Source of the DNA: an uncultured Verrucomicrobiales bacterium
Lineage (GTDB): Bacteria > Verrucomicrobiota > Verrucomicrobiia > Verrucomicrobiales > Akkermansiaceae
Length of the DNA: 63,587 nucleotides
Direction of reading: 5' to 3'
Assembly: GCA_937916135.1 (NCBI GenBank)
Contig: CALFTQ010000177.1
Coordinates: forward strand, 1-63,587
Position 1 is the stretch's first letter, and each line of letters opens with the position of its first letter. Shown here in pieces: positions 1 to 8,816 of this stretch. The notes under the pieces were generated by a model. The model was given only the letters and a program-made list of their open reading frames with translations, was not told the DNA's origin and searched no databases. A program made the translations under genes and the position numbers.

Positions 1-92
1 ACATTCAGGGCTCGGTTGCTTCGTTGGGGGAGCATTGCAGACTCATTTCAGCATGAGCCCGAAGTGGGCGGCAGTGCAGCGGGAGGTGGGCA
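1..92 (-). pseudogene. Degenerate second copy of a tyrosine recombinase 3' end
   Basis: This 92-base stretch is an imperfect direct repeat of 330-421. On the minus strand it reads PTSRCTAAHFGLMLK-stop, a drifted version of the PTSRRAAARFWRMLK-stop tail at 372. The repeat also includes about 42 bases beyond the stop codon. It probably marks an old insertion or duplication at the edge of a mobile island. The window starts inside it, so the left end is unknown. Confidence 0.5.
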
Positions 93-196
93 AGGGTAAA
101 TTATTTAACTTTTCCTGATAGTTGAATGATAATTCATGGGCCAAAAGTAGGGGCGGCGGGTAGTTTTAGCGGGGAGGGCGTTCTCGGCGCGCCACT

Positions 197-236
197 CACA
201 TGGGTAACACTTTAGTTCAACTACATAGGTTACACT
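197..236. repeat. IS-like terminal 12-mer repeat pair
   Basis: Two similar 12-mers, catgggtaacac (199-210) and cataggttacac (224-235), lie 25 bases apart. On the minus strand they read GTGTAACCTATG and GTGTTACCCATG. This tandem layout resembles the subterminal transposase-binding repeats of IS481/IS21-like elements. No transposase gene is present next to it, so it is at most a solo end. Confidence 0.35.
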
Positions 237-371
237 TTTGCGCGTGAGGTGCCCTCGCTGCGCTCTCTGACGGACGGTTGCCTGGCGGCTCGTCCGCTTG
301 GGATGGACGGTCGACTTCGTCTCGTCCACACATTCAGGGCTCGGTTGCTTCGTTGGGGGAGCATTGCAGAC

Positions 372-510
372 TCATTTCAGCATGCGCCAGAAGCGCGCGG
401 CAGCGCGGCGGGAGGTGGGCATCATGTAGCGGGTGCACAGGAGCTTCAGGTCGCGGTGGCCCATTTTCCAGATGCTGCTCAGGCATACCCCCGACATACG
501 CGCATGCAAT
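372..510 (-). pseudogene. Tyrosine recombinase (integrase) C-terminal remnant
   Basis: Minus-strand translation up to the stop at 372-374 contains KMGHRDLKLLCTRYM, followed by PTSRRAAARFW. This is the typical C-terminus of tyrosine recombinases, where GH is followed about 9 residues later by the nucleophile Tyr (here in TRYM) and then a short tail. Only about 45 residues are recognisable; the rest of the catalytic domain is absent. A degenerate copy of the same tail lies at 1-92. The context, beside an AT-rich defence operon, suggests the edge of an integrative island. I infer a non-functional fragment. Confidence 0.6.
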
Positions 511-694
511 GCCGCCCGTAAGATGAACTACATATCTCCACCTTATCGAGTAAAAGAACAGTTGCAGCACGCGTTCCTAAATACGATAACCATTCAGCGT
601 TATGCTAGCAGAGAACAAAAATGCTAGGTAAGTAGTTTGATGAGTCCGAGCTTCTGGCTCATGGGGACTATAATACAAACTCAGCCCACCTTCA
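511..694. other. Non-coding gap at island edge
   Basis: No gene is seen between the integrase remnant and the end of the AbiH gene. A weak stem (atgag near 640 with ctcat near 658) lies just downstream of the AbiH stop but has no T-tract, so I do not call it a terminator. Confidence 0.4.
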
Positions 695-1615
695 TTATAT
701 ATTTCCAACTAAACCCTTTGAGGGTAACATTAGTAATTTTCTTTCATCCACACCACTATTTATCATAATAGTTTTCAATTCATCTTTCTCATATTCAAAG
801 AAATAATAAACGAGCCATTCCTGAACACTCGTCCCCAGATAGTTATTCAAATACCGAATATAGTCATCATCACCATTTGTCAACGTGGCGCCTAAAATAA
901 CAATCCTTTCGATTCCTTCTAGTTTAGATAAAAAATCCAAACAGTTTTTGATATTTATATCAGGCTTTTTGCAAAGACTATTAAGCTTCCTTTCCAATGC
1001 GTCATACCCCTTCTCTATTGCGAAATCTCGCGCAATTTCAGGCCATTCCGAGGAATCAATATTTTCATAATCAGATCCATACATTCTAGTCATTTTCCAT
1101 CTATATGCATCCACAGCATGTCCGAATATGATTTTCTGACCAACTTGACCATGAATATGAAGTATATTTTCTGGATTGATTCTATACAAAAGCTCCAGAG
1201 TATGAGTATAATTAAAGGTTATAAACTTTGCAGGCAACTCAAATTCGAATCTCTTATCTGACAATATTCCTGAACGAATAGATGCTATCCACTTGGCAAA
1301 TGTATCTTTCAATTCATCTATAAAGTCGATTTCGTTATCGACTAAAATTGCATTATCCTCGTAATCACCATCTCGAAAGTCATCGGAAGCATAATTAGGC
1401 TCAGAAAATTGCTTCTCTATCATCTCAACATCCATCTGTCCTATGGTCGACTCAAATGTTTTCCATAGTTCAGCATCTTCATCAACATCATAAAACTCGC
1501 CTAACTTCAGTAATAAAGAAGGATGCAATTTCTGCAAATAACATCGAAAATTACGGTAACTCGTTTTTAAGCCATGAGCTACATCAAAGCCATTACCCAA
1601 TATATACAACTTCAT
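695..1615 (-). CDS. abiH: AbiH-family abortive infection protein
   Basis: The 306-residue product opens with the AbiH hallmark: ILGNGFDVAHGLKTSYRNF at residues 5-23, a glycine-rich loop (GNGFD) followed by GLxTxY. A later HIHGQV segment also fits the family. AbiH proteins were first described as abortive-infection phage resistance factors, and their biochemical activity is not settled. It is the last gene of a five-gene minus-strand operon and overlaps the upstream methyltransferase gene by 23 bases, implying translational coupling. The gene is AT-rich, unlike the core genes of this window. Family assignment is secure from the N-terminal motif; the role in this operon is inferred. Confidence 0.85.
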   Translation of the reverse strand: MKLYILGNGFDVAHGLKTSYRNFRCYLQKLHPSLLLKLGEFYDVDEDAELWKTFESTIGQMDVEMIEKQFSEPNYASDDFRDGDYEDNAILVDNEIDFIDELKDTFAKWIASIRSGILSDKRFEFELPAKFITFNYTHTLELLYRINPENILHIHGQVGQKIIFGHAVDAYRWKMTRMYGSDYENIDSSEWPEIARDFAIEKGYDALERKLNSLCKKPDINIKNCLDFLSKLEGIERIVILGATLTNGDDDYIRYLNNYLGTSVQEWLVYYFFEYEKDELKTIMINSGVDERKLLMLPSKGLVGNI

Positions 1616-2858
1616 TCTCTATAGAGTAAATGTTATTTAACAACACTTTAGGCTTCTTCTTCGCAATCAAAACGAACTCATCGTTCATTGAAGAAACAGC
1701 TTTGCCATTTACGCAAGATGTTGACCTTGGAATTCGCTTATTGACTATTTCTCTTTCGTAAACAGCTTCAATTTGGAAACCACAGCGCTCCAACCATTTC
1801 CGAGATATGTCTGTCAAGCTAATATTAACACCATCCACCGTACGATTGCCCAATGTTAGGATGATGAACTTTTTGGTAATTCTCGCTAGTTGCGAAAGCA
1901 CAATAAAATAGTCAGCAAAAAAACGCTCCACTTTTTTCTTTTTCTCTTTTGTTATGCCTTGTGTATACCCATCTAGAAGCGACAACTGATCTTGACTACA
2001 AACAATGTTTTTTTCTTTACGCGTTCCGCCCATGCTTCTTGAATCTATGATATGAGTATTGGTTATTTCCCATCCTTCCAATTCCAAATCACGCGCATCA
2101 ATCCAATTTAAGGCTAGCCAAGAGAACTCACCATAAGTTACTGTCGTTGCATTGTCACCATACGGCGGAGAAGTCACTGTTACATCAATAGAATCCTCTT
2201 CCATTGACGGTAACAAATCTAAAATATCCCTTTTGTAGAGCAAAAAGTTAGCAGGCTTGCGAATAAAATATTCAGCATCTGATTGTATACGCTCGCAAAA
2301 CTCCGCAACTACATCATTATTCATTAGCTGGATTTTTTCTGCTTGTTTTATGTGTAACTTAAATGTTGACGAGCGGGAGTTGCTATACTTGCGAACCAAA
2401 TTAGAAAAGATATACCAAAAATAACGCCGATTGCGTTGATTTTTAACAGTAATGATAACCTGCCTAATTTTCGAAAGAGAAGCTATAATATCTGAACGGA
2501 ACCACTTATCTATTCTTACAAAGCTATGCAAAGGCACATCCTCATGCAAATCATTCAATTCAAGAATTACTTTTTCTATATCCTTCTTTATCCGAGTGGA
2601 GACCCCCTCTAATTTGACTCTCGTAATAAGAAAAGCTAAGGGATTAATATCATTTCCAACAAGATGAATTTCTGGTATAATTTCCTGTGCAACATGAAGC
2701 GCCGTTCCCGATCCGCAAAAGGGGTCTAATACGGATACACAATCCGCAGTCAAATACTTCCGAAGCACGCAATGCTGCATAGGGGCAATCATCGTGGCCG
2801 GATACAAAATTGTCCCATGGATATCGTTCTTTCGATACTCTTTAAATGTTATATCCAT
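1593..2858 (-). CDS. DNA methyltransferase (N4-cytosine/N6-adenine type)
   Basis: The 421-residue protein has the SAM-binding motif I DPFCGSGTA (45-53), a following NDINPLAF segment, and the catalytic motif TSPPYGD (229-235). TSPPY is typical of amino-methyltransferases acting on cytosine N4 or adenine N6. The order, SAM motif first with about 180 residues before the catalytic motif, leaves room for an internal target-recognition or accessory region at 85-215. The start codon directly abuts the stop of the GHKL ATPase gene. It probably marks host DNA for the adjacent restriction-like proteins, though it could also modify independently. Target sequence unknown. Confidence 0.85.
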   Translation of the reverse strand: MDITFKEYRKNDIHGTILYPATMIAPMQHCVLRKYLTADCVSVLDPFCGSGTALHVAQEIIPEIHLVGNDINPLAFLITRVKLEGVSTRIKKDIEKVILELNDLHEDVPLHSFVRIDKWFRSDIIASLSKIRQVIITVKNQRNRRYFWYIFSNLVRKYSNSRSSTFKLHIKQAEKIQLMNNDVVAEFCERIQSDAEYFIRKPANFLLYKRDILDLLPSMEEDSIDVTVTSPPYGDNATTVTYGEFSWLALNWIDARDLELEGWEITNTHIIDSRSMGGTRKEKNIVCSQDQLSLLDGYTQGITKEKKKKVERFFADYFIVLSQLARITKKFIILTLGNRTVDGVNISLTDISRKWLERCGFQIEAVYEREIVNKRIPRSTSCVNGKAVSSMNDEFVLIAKKKPKVLLNNIYSIENEVVYIG

Positions 2859-4826
2859 TTAATGTCTTTCTCCTGAGCTATATAATCTATGTATAGCATT
2901 AACTATGTATGCAAACAATGAAGCCTGTTTGGCAATATCAACAACCTCGCCATGATTCAATAACCAGTCACCATTGTGCGCTCCAAGATGAGATTTTTCG
3001 TACTGTTTTCTAAACTCTGCAGCATCAATATTCTTTTGGCTGTTGAAATCTATTTGGTATACATTTCGCAAGTTTTCCCTAAGTTTTTTGTTATTCTTGA
3101 TTTCACTAATTACCTTTTCGATCGAGTCCTCACAAGTTGCGCAAGCACCTAAAGCGCTCGGCAAATATTCACAGTTTCGCATAGACTTAACAGAAAGTTC
3201 AAAGATGGTTCGCAGTGCACATGCAATAACGAACCAGTACTTCCTTTCTCTTTTGTTCATCTTATGGTATAGCTCGTTTAAAATTCTGATTGCATGTGCA
3301 ACACGACGCAAGAGCTCGTTATTAACGGGTCTAAACGAGTGAGGCATGAAATCATGTTGAGGCAATTTCGCATTATCCACGAAAGTATATTTGGCCGATG
3401 CCTCTATTAAGCCTGTTATGGGGCATGTATATCTATACAATAAGTCAAATGTGCAGGGAATATCTTGTGATGGAAGAATTCCTGTATCGCATATTTCCCC
3501 ATTAACTAACACTTGAATTTCTTCAATGGGAATGGATTCTCCTTCACCATTGGTCGCTCTATATATCAATTTCCGCAAATCGATAGGGGCCTCGTGTATT
3601 TTACCTTTCTGCAGCTTGCTAACCAGGATTCTTCCAGCAACTGCCGTCTTTCCGCGGGGCGGTAGCGCATAACCCGTGTCTGGTTTTTCTCCTTTGGGCG
3701 GCTTATATGTTGATGTACGCAGCTGGATAGCTATATTCAAATTCGTTAAGACCTCCTCTAGTTTGTCAGAAAATTCATTTTGAACCAAACTCGTACGATC
3801 TGCGTTAAATTGCATTTCAGCATTATCACACAAAATATCGATATAGCCAATAATTTGCGGCATCGATGATTCCTGTCTGATTTTTCGTGTAATTTCCGGA
3901 TCAAAAAGCTCCGTATTCTGAAAAAGATTGTGATTCACATATAACAGAGGACACAAAGTTTTACCATCCTTTACCTTTTTAAACAAATCAGGAACCCTTG
4001 CAGATGTTTGATTTTTGAAAAAGAAGATTATCAATTCTCCTGAAAGTTTGCAATCCATGGGCAATCCTTCAATAGGAATAGAATCAAATTCCTCGCCTTT
4101 ATGGTACATAACGGCCATATTTTCGTCAGGCAATATCTTCACATATGCCATCTGAAAATCTGCACAACTATTATGAAAATCACTAACATTAGGTATCTTT
4201 AGAGCCTCATGGTCAACGATGATCTTAATATTTAAATTAGTTTCGCGAAAACAATTCACCAACTTGTGTAACCGAACCTCAGATTTCAATAATTTTTCCA
4301 ACCTCTCTCTGCTGTAATCATCCAAGGTCATAATAATTTTCGTACCATGGATTAATCTTCTCAAATTTCTAACTGGTAAACTTGTTTCTGTAATGCTCTC
4401 TGATTTGAATAATTCTTCTTTGCTACACTTAACGGAAAAAGAATCTTCGCCATTTCCTGTAATCCATTCAATCTCCTTACCGAACCGAAGTGCGGCCAAA
4501 AAGCCGAGACCTTTAGAGCCTTGTGTATACCTAAATTCTTGCGCTTCTTCGGACCAAAACTTTCTTCCGTACTCTTTTTCGCTATAACCAATTTTAAACA
4601 ACTTGCTTAACTTGCCACGGCTAATACCACTACCATTATCCTTAACTATCAGCACTCCTTCATCTAAATTAAATTCAAGCAAAATTTCTGTAGCATTAGC
4701 ATCGTATGCATTTTTAATTAACTCATTCAGTGCAACTATATCGTTGGGCAGCTGGGCGGAAAGCTCATGTAATGTCTGTCCATGAAAAGTGAATGAAACC
4801 GCTTCTATCTGATTTTCGTTCTCCAT
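2859..4826 (-). CDS. GHKL (HSP90/MutL/MORC-like) ATPase
   Basis: The N-terminal third of this 655-residue protein carries the Bergerat ATP-binding fold: N-box NELIKNAYDANA (34-45), G1 box DNGSGI (63-68) and G2 box GSKGLGF (103-109). The rest is not recognised; there is no histidine kinase H-box, receiver domain or membrane segment. MutL/MORC-like GHKL ATPases have been described in bacterial restriction-modification loci, and the position between a helicase-methylase and a second methyltransferase fits that group. It may act as an ATP-driven DNA clamp or loader. Function within the operon is inferred; the ATPase fold is clear. Confidence 0.8.
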   Translation of the reverse strand: MENENQIEAVSFTFHGQTLHELSAQLPNDIVALNELIKNAYDANATEILLEFNLDEGVLIVKDNGSGISRGKLSKLFKIGYSEKEYGRKFWSEEAQEFRYTQGSKGLGFLAALRFGKEIEWITGNGEDSFSVKCSKEELFKSESITETSLPVRNLRRLIHGTKIIMTLDDYSRERLEKLLKSEVRLHKLVNCFRETNLNIKIIVDHEALKIPNVSDFHNSCADFQMAYVKILPDENMAVMYHKGEEFDSIPIEGLPMDCKLSGELIIFFFKNQTSARVPDLFKKVKDGKTLCPLLYVNHNLFQNTELFDPEITRKIRQESSMPQIIGYIDILCDNAEMQFNADRTSLVQNEFSDKLEEVLTNLNIAIQLRTSTYKPPKGEKPDTGYALPPRGKTAVAGRILVSKLQKGKIHEAPIDLRKLIYRATNGEGESIPIEEIQVLVNGEICDTGILPSQDIPCTFDLLYRYTCPITGLIEASAKYTFVDNAKLPQHDFMPHSFRPVNNELLRRVAHAIRILNELYHKMNKRERKYWFVIACALRTIFELSVKSMRNCEYLPSALGACATCEDSIEKVISEIKNNKKLRENLRNVYQIDFNSQKNIDAAEFRKQYEKSHLGAHNGDWLLNHGEVVDIAKQASLFAYIVNAIHRLYSSGERH

Positions 4827-4871
4827 AAATAAAATCTAAACACTTAGTTAATTTGTTCGGAGATATTCGTT

Positions 4872-7800
4872 CTACATCTCCTTAATTGTTGATTCAATAT
4901 AAGCGACCTCTTCCGGAGTAAGCTCGTACTTTATGTACAGTTCCATGTCTGACCATGGTTTTGTAAAATCCAAGATAGGAACCCAAGCAAAACTTTGTTT
5001 GGATAAGTGCTGAGTCGTTGCCACCTGCCCTATCAGGAAACGCACAAATTTTGTCTTCAGATAGTTGTATATATTCGTTATTTCTTCCTCTGTTTCGGAG
5101 ACAGCCACAACTAAATAAGTTTCTGTACAAATCTCTTTAGGACTTAATATTTCAGTAGTTGACAATATTCGTTTTTTACCCTCATTATTTGCTCTTCCCG
5201 CGTGGTCATATGTCAAATAAGAAGTTATCACTTTCCATTTATCAACCCACTCATGTGCCGCTGTAACCTTATCTCGCGTAAAAGGCCCCTTTCCCCCATT
5301 GTAACGCAAGGTCAAATCACCTGATTCTGTAGGTTTGACATAAGTTCGTAATCCAAATGGTTTCTGGGAGCTTACTATAGACGAGAAAAATCTCTTTTCC
5401 CTGGCAGCTATTCTGTCTATAATTGATACCGCAATTTCATTTCTCATGAATGTTTCATGAGCGGACAAATCTCTTCGAGACGCGGCCGCGCCTCCCTTGC
5501 TCATTCTCACAAATTCGCAATCTCCGTTGTAATCAGAGGCCCAGCGGAAATAACACAAACCTCCGGCAATATCGACACCATCAAAGCAATCGGTCGAGTC
5601 TTCAAAATCCACCAACTTACTAATCCTCTTATCGTTCAGCATTTCCGTTCTAAATTCATCCAGATTGCGACCTCCGGAATACCAACGTGCAGGCATAATA
5701 AGAGAAAGATATTGAGGTTGCATTTTCTTTCCTATACGCACAAACTCGTGATAAACAGGCACAGCACTAGACTTATTACCGCCATCCATGACTTGGTAAG
5801 GGGGATTGCCGACAATTGCATTAAATTTCATAAGTTGGTTGGGTTGGTTACTTCCGTACGTTGAGGGACGTGAGGCGCGTTTGATAAATTGGGGAACTTT
5901 TTCGGTAATTTGATTGATGAGATCATCGAAGCTGTGCGCATTGACATGAGCACCAGTAAAACCAGCCAAAGTGCGGCACGCAATGTGACGGCTCATCTTT
6001 GTCTTGCAGACGATATACACGTTTTCCCGCAGAACCTGCTGCCAGATTCGGCGCTCCAGATCGCGGTCTTTGTGACGATAGCGAGAGATGCGAGTTTTAT
6101 AGATACTATAGGCAACGTAAAGAGAATACAAGCCCGTTTTGGCGTTCAGCTCCAGAATACGGGCTGAAGGATTGGCCATAGTGTCAGCAGTAACATCTCC
6201 CCTGTTGACGAAACGAGGGCTGTCCAGTACCTCTGTATGTGCATCGTCAAAGAAATCATAGCCGCCCAGGCAATCGCTCAGCTGCATGTTGACCACGCGC
6301 CATGGTGTCAGAACTGTTTCTTTATCAGGATTGCGGAAATGGCTGAAGATTTCCGCTATACGTTTGATTCTCGACTCCACAGGCAGCTGGTCGGCAGCTT
6401 TCGTAAGCTCCCGGATACGGACGCCCGCCGCCTCAAAAATGTCCGGATCATAATACTGGACAAATCTGCGGAACAAGACCTTATCAATCCCCAGGGGCAT
6501 AAACTCTGCCCATGACACATCATCCACCTTGGAAGTCAGGTTGTAGAGAGTGATGTGCTCATCCTCCTTTAGTTCAGCACCATAGATAAGCAGAGGAATG
6601 CGAATGGAAATCCCCCGCAGAATAGAAATGGCTTTTTCCTTATTCTTGCGCATTTCCTTCAGCTTTTCCAACCGGGCCAGTTGTTCCGGGGTCAGCTCTT
6701 TCTTGGGTCTCTTCTCATCCTTCTTCGCCTTATCGTATTCTTCCTTAGTGAAGCCCTGCGTGTTGATGTCGATTTTCTCAATCTTCTGCGACTGTTTTGT
6801 AGAGCCGACAATCTTGCGTAATTTTTCAAAATCAGCCAATTGCAGGCCATTCAGCGTCATCAACTTGTCATTGTACAGGCGATTATCATCGAAGCCGGAA
6901 CGAACAACACGCTCAACATAGGCCTTCTTCAGTTGTTTGAGCATGCTGCCCACATCATAGGGCACCATGTTGGAGCCGTCCAAGGAGATAACTGGGCAGA
7001 AATTCAAGAACTCCGCCATGATTTCACGGTCGTGCTCCGTGGTCTGCCCGGCACCGGACGATATGCGAGCCGCTTCTGCCACCATGGACAAAGTACGGTC
7101 GGGAGCAAAGTCGAACACATAGCAATCTGTTTTCTGACGAGCCCCGATACAGCCCGGAGTCTGCACACGGAAGATGGTCTGCAGGTAGTTACTGGCCGCC
7201 GTGGTCGCAGAACCGGAAAGCATAAAGACGGCAGTCCATTCCTTCACCGAAACGCCTGTTGTCAAACGACCGCAGGAAAGAGTGATGGAATACGTCTCAT
7301 CAGGCTTCTTGCTGATAGCTTTGCGAACAGCAAGAAGTGCATCGTCATCAAACTTTTCTTCATCGCCATCACCGGCGACATTGACAATATTGAACGAGCC
7401 ACATCCAAAAACTGGGTGCTCCCTGAGCAAATCACTTAAAGCCTTCGCTTCTTTCACCCCCGGCAACATCCACAAGGAATGGCGGAAGTTATCGCGGTAT
7501 TCCTGGGTAGAATAGGGGTAATTCGTCGGTGCAGCAGAATCGCACATCATATCCAGAAAGCGACGAACAGCATGTTCGTGAACAAAACCGCCTACCTGCG
7601 CACCCGCAGGCATACTGCCACCATCCTTTTCCTCTTCTCCTTGCCATGTTCTGAAAAACTCACGGAAGTTAAAGGCTGAATCCTCTACGGCCTGAAATCC
7701 GGGGATGAGGCGGTCGAGGTCGTAGGTAAAAATGTTGAGCTTGGGCAGCACCGCATATGGATTATAGTCGCCGGGATGTTCTTTTTCCCAGTTGAGCTTG

Positions 7801-8813
7801 GCGCTCTGCTCCATCACATAGTCCCACGTAAAGATTTCATTCTCATGAAAATCATCGCGCAGATTGAAAGGAGTACCGGAAAGATGGAGCACTCTCGTAT
7901 TTTCCTTTACGATACCAGAGATGACACTCTCGCCCAACTCAGTCTTGGTTCCTTCGTGCGCTTCATCAATAATCACACAATCCCAAGGAATGGAGAACAC
8001 CTTATCGTTTTTATCAAAGCGCCCGCCTACGGCTGATGAACCTCGCAAATCTTGAATGGAAGCGAAATAAACATAATGCGTGGCGGACAACGAAAGACAC
8101 TCCAGATTCAACCCAGCTGTCTTAGAGCCAAATCGATACAAGGGGCGATCGTAGAAAATTTTCTTGAAATCATCGTACCAGCCATCGAGCACCACCGGAC
8201 GATGCGTAAAGATGATGGTGCGCTGGTACTCCATCTGCTTAACAACCTCCAAGGCGCAAAGTGTTTTACCGAAGCGCATCTTTGCATTCCAAAGCATTTT
8301 CTTATGCTTCTTGAATTGCTTGACGGTCTTCTCGATGGCCTCTTGCTGCTCCGGACGGAAGATAATAGGATCCAAATCCTTGGTAATCTCCTGAGGAGAT
8401 AAGCATGGTCTCCCTTCCTTGACCGCCTGGATGGCTCGCCGCGCGGTTTCCAAATCAGTCACAAACCACTCATTCGCTTTTTTCGTGGAATCAAAGTAAT
8501 GCTTATTGACGCCGGAAGCTATCAGCACCTTGTGAACATCGTAATCACGAAATGGATTTGCATAAGAATGAACCATGAACACGGCCAATTCCGTATGCAG
8601 AAGCTCATAGGGCACGCCAGCCGTGGCAGTGTATGAAGAAATGCGCTCCTTTGCCGCCTGATTCAAATCGTGGCAATTAGGCTCCAATTCGGCTATTGAT
8701 TTAGTGGTGCGCAAGGTAGTCTCACCAATTTTGAGCATACCCTTGTGCAAGTCATCATTGATGCGGAAGATGTATATCAGCTTGTAGCAGCATGTTGGTC
8801 TGAATGTGCCCAT
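4872..8813 (-). CDS. GIY-YIG/superfamily 2 helicase/Eco57I-like methylase fusion
   Basis: A 1313-residue multidomain restriction protein. Residues about 10-100 look like a GIY-YIG/T5orf172 nuclease module (YIFRINDDLHKGMLKIGET). Residues 150-600 form an SF2 helicase with a Walker A variant AKMRFGKT (177-184), DEAH at 283-286 and an arginine-finger-like motif QTIFRVQTPG. The C-terminal region has a degenerate SAM motif (LELNAKTGLY, about 888) and catalytic NPPYQ at 1003-1007, as in Eco57I-type methylases. The gene begins 3 bases after the VFTP gene and is followed 45 bases later by the GHKL gene. Likely a nuclease-translocase-methylase in one chain; which DNA it cuts is unknown. Confidence 0.85.
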   Translation of the reverse strand: MGTFRPTCCYKLIYIFRINDDLHKGMLKIGETTLRTTKSIAELEPNCHDLNQAAKERISSYTATAGVPYELLHTELAVFMVHSYANPFRDYDVHKVLIASGVNKHYFDSTKKANEWFVTDLETARRAIQAVKEGRPCLSPQEITKDLDPIIFRPEQQEAIEKTVKQFKKHKKMLWNAKMRFGKTLCALEVVKQMEYQRTIIFTHRPVVLDGWYDDFKKIFYDRPLYRFGSKTAGLNLECLSLSATHYVYFASIQDLRGSSAVGGRFDKNDKVFSIPWDCVIIDEAHEGTKTELGESVISGIVKENTRVLHLSGTPFNLRDDFHENEIFTWDYVMEQSAKLNWEKEHPGDYNPYAVLPKLNIFTYDLDRLIPGFQAVEDSAFNFREFFRTWQGEEEKDGGSMPAGAQVGGFVHEHAVRRFLDMMCDSAAPTNYPYSTQEYRDNFRHSLWMLPGVKEAKALSDLLREHPVFGCGSFNIVNVAGDGDEEKFDDDALLAVRKAISKKPDETYSITLSCGRLTTGVSVKEWTAVFMLSGSATTAASNYLQTIFRVQTPGCIGARQKTDCYVFDFAPDRTLSMVAEAARISSGAGQTTEHDREIMAEFLNFCPVISLDGSNMVPYDVGSMLKQLKKAYVERVVRSGFDDNRLYNDKLMTLNGLQLADFEKLRKIVGSTKQSQKIEKIDINTQGFTKEEYDKAKKDEKRPKKELTPEQLARLEKLKEMRKNKEKAISILRGISIRIPLLIYGAELKEDEHITLYNLTSKVDDVSWAEFMPLGIDKVLFRRFVQYYDPDIFEAAGVRIRELTKAADQLPVESRIKRIAEIFSHFRNPDKETVLTPWRVVNMQLSDCLGGYDFFDDAHTEVLDSPRFVNRGDVTADTMANPSARILELNAKTGLYSLYVAYSIYKTRISRYRHKDRDLERRIWQQVLRENVYIVCKTKMSRHIACRTLAGFTGAHVNAHSFDDLINQITEKVPQFIKRASRPSTYGSNQPNQLMKFNAIVGNPPYQVMDGGNKSSAVPVYHEFVRIGKKMQPQYLSLIMPARWYSGGRNLDEFRTEMLNDKRISKLVDFEDSTDCFDGVDIAGGLCYFRWASDYNGDCEFVRMSKGGAAASRRDLSAHETFMRNEIAVSIIDRIAAREKRFFSSIVSSQKPFGLRTYVKPTESGDLTLRYNGGKGPFTRDKVTAAHEWVDKWKVITSYLTYDHAGRANNEGKKRILSTTEILSPKEICTETYLVVAVSETEEEITNIYNYLKTKFVRFLIGQVATTQHLSKQSFAWVPILDFTKPWSDMELYIKYELTPEEVAYIESTIKEM

Positions 8814-8816
8814 CTC

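Noticed and set aside
334..570. 78-codon minus-strand open frame
   Set aside because: Another frame of the same strand gives a clear integrase tail (MGHRDLKLLCTRY), so this one is a shadow.
636..670. Hammerhead ribozyme-like core (ttgatgagtccgag)
   Set aside because: The stem II candidate is followed by ATGGGG, not the required GAAA, and no stem I/III pairing was found.
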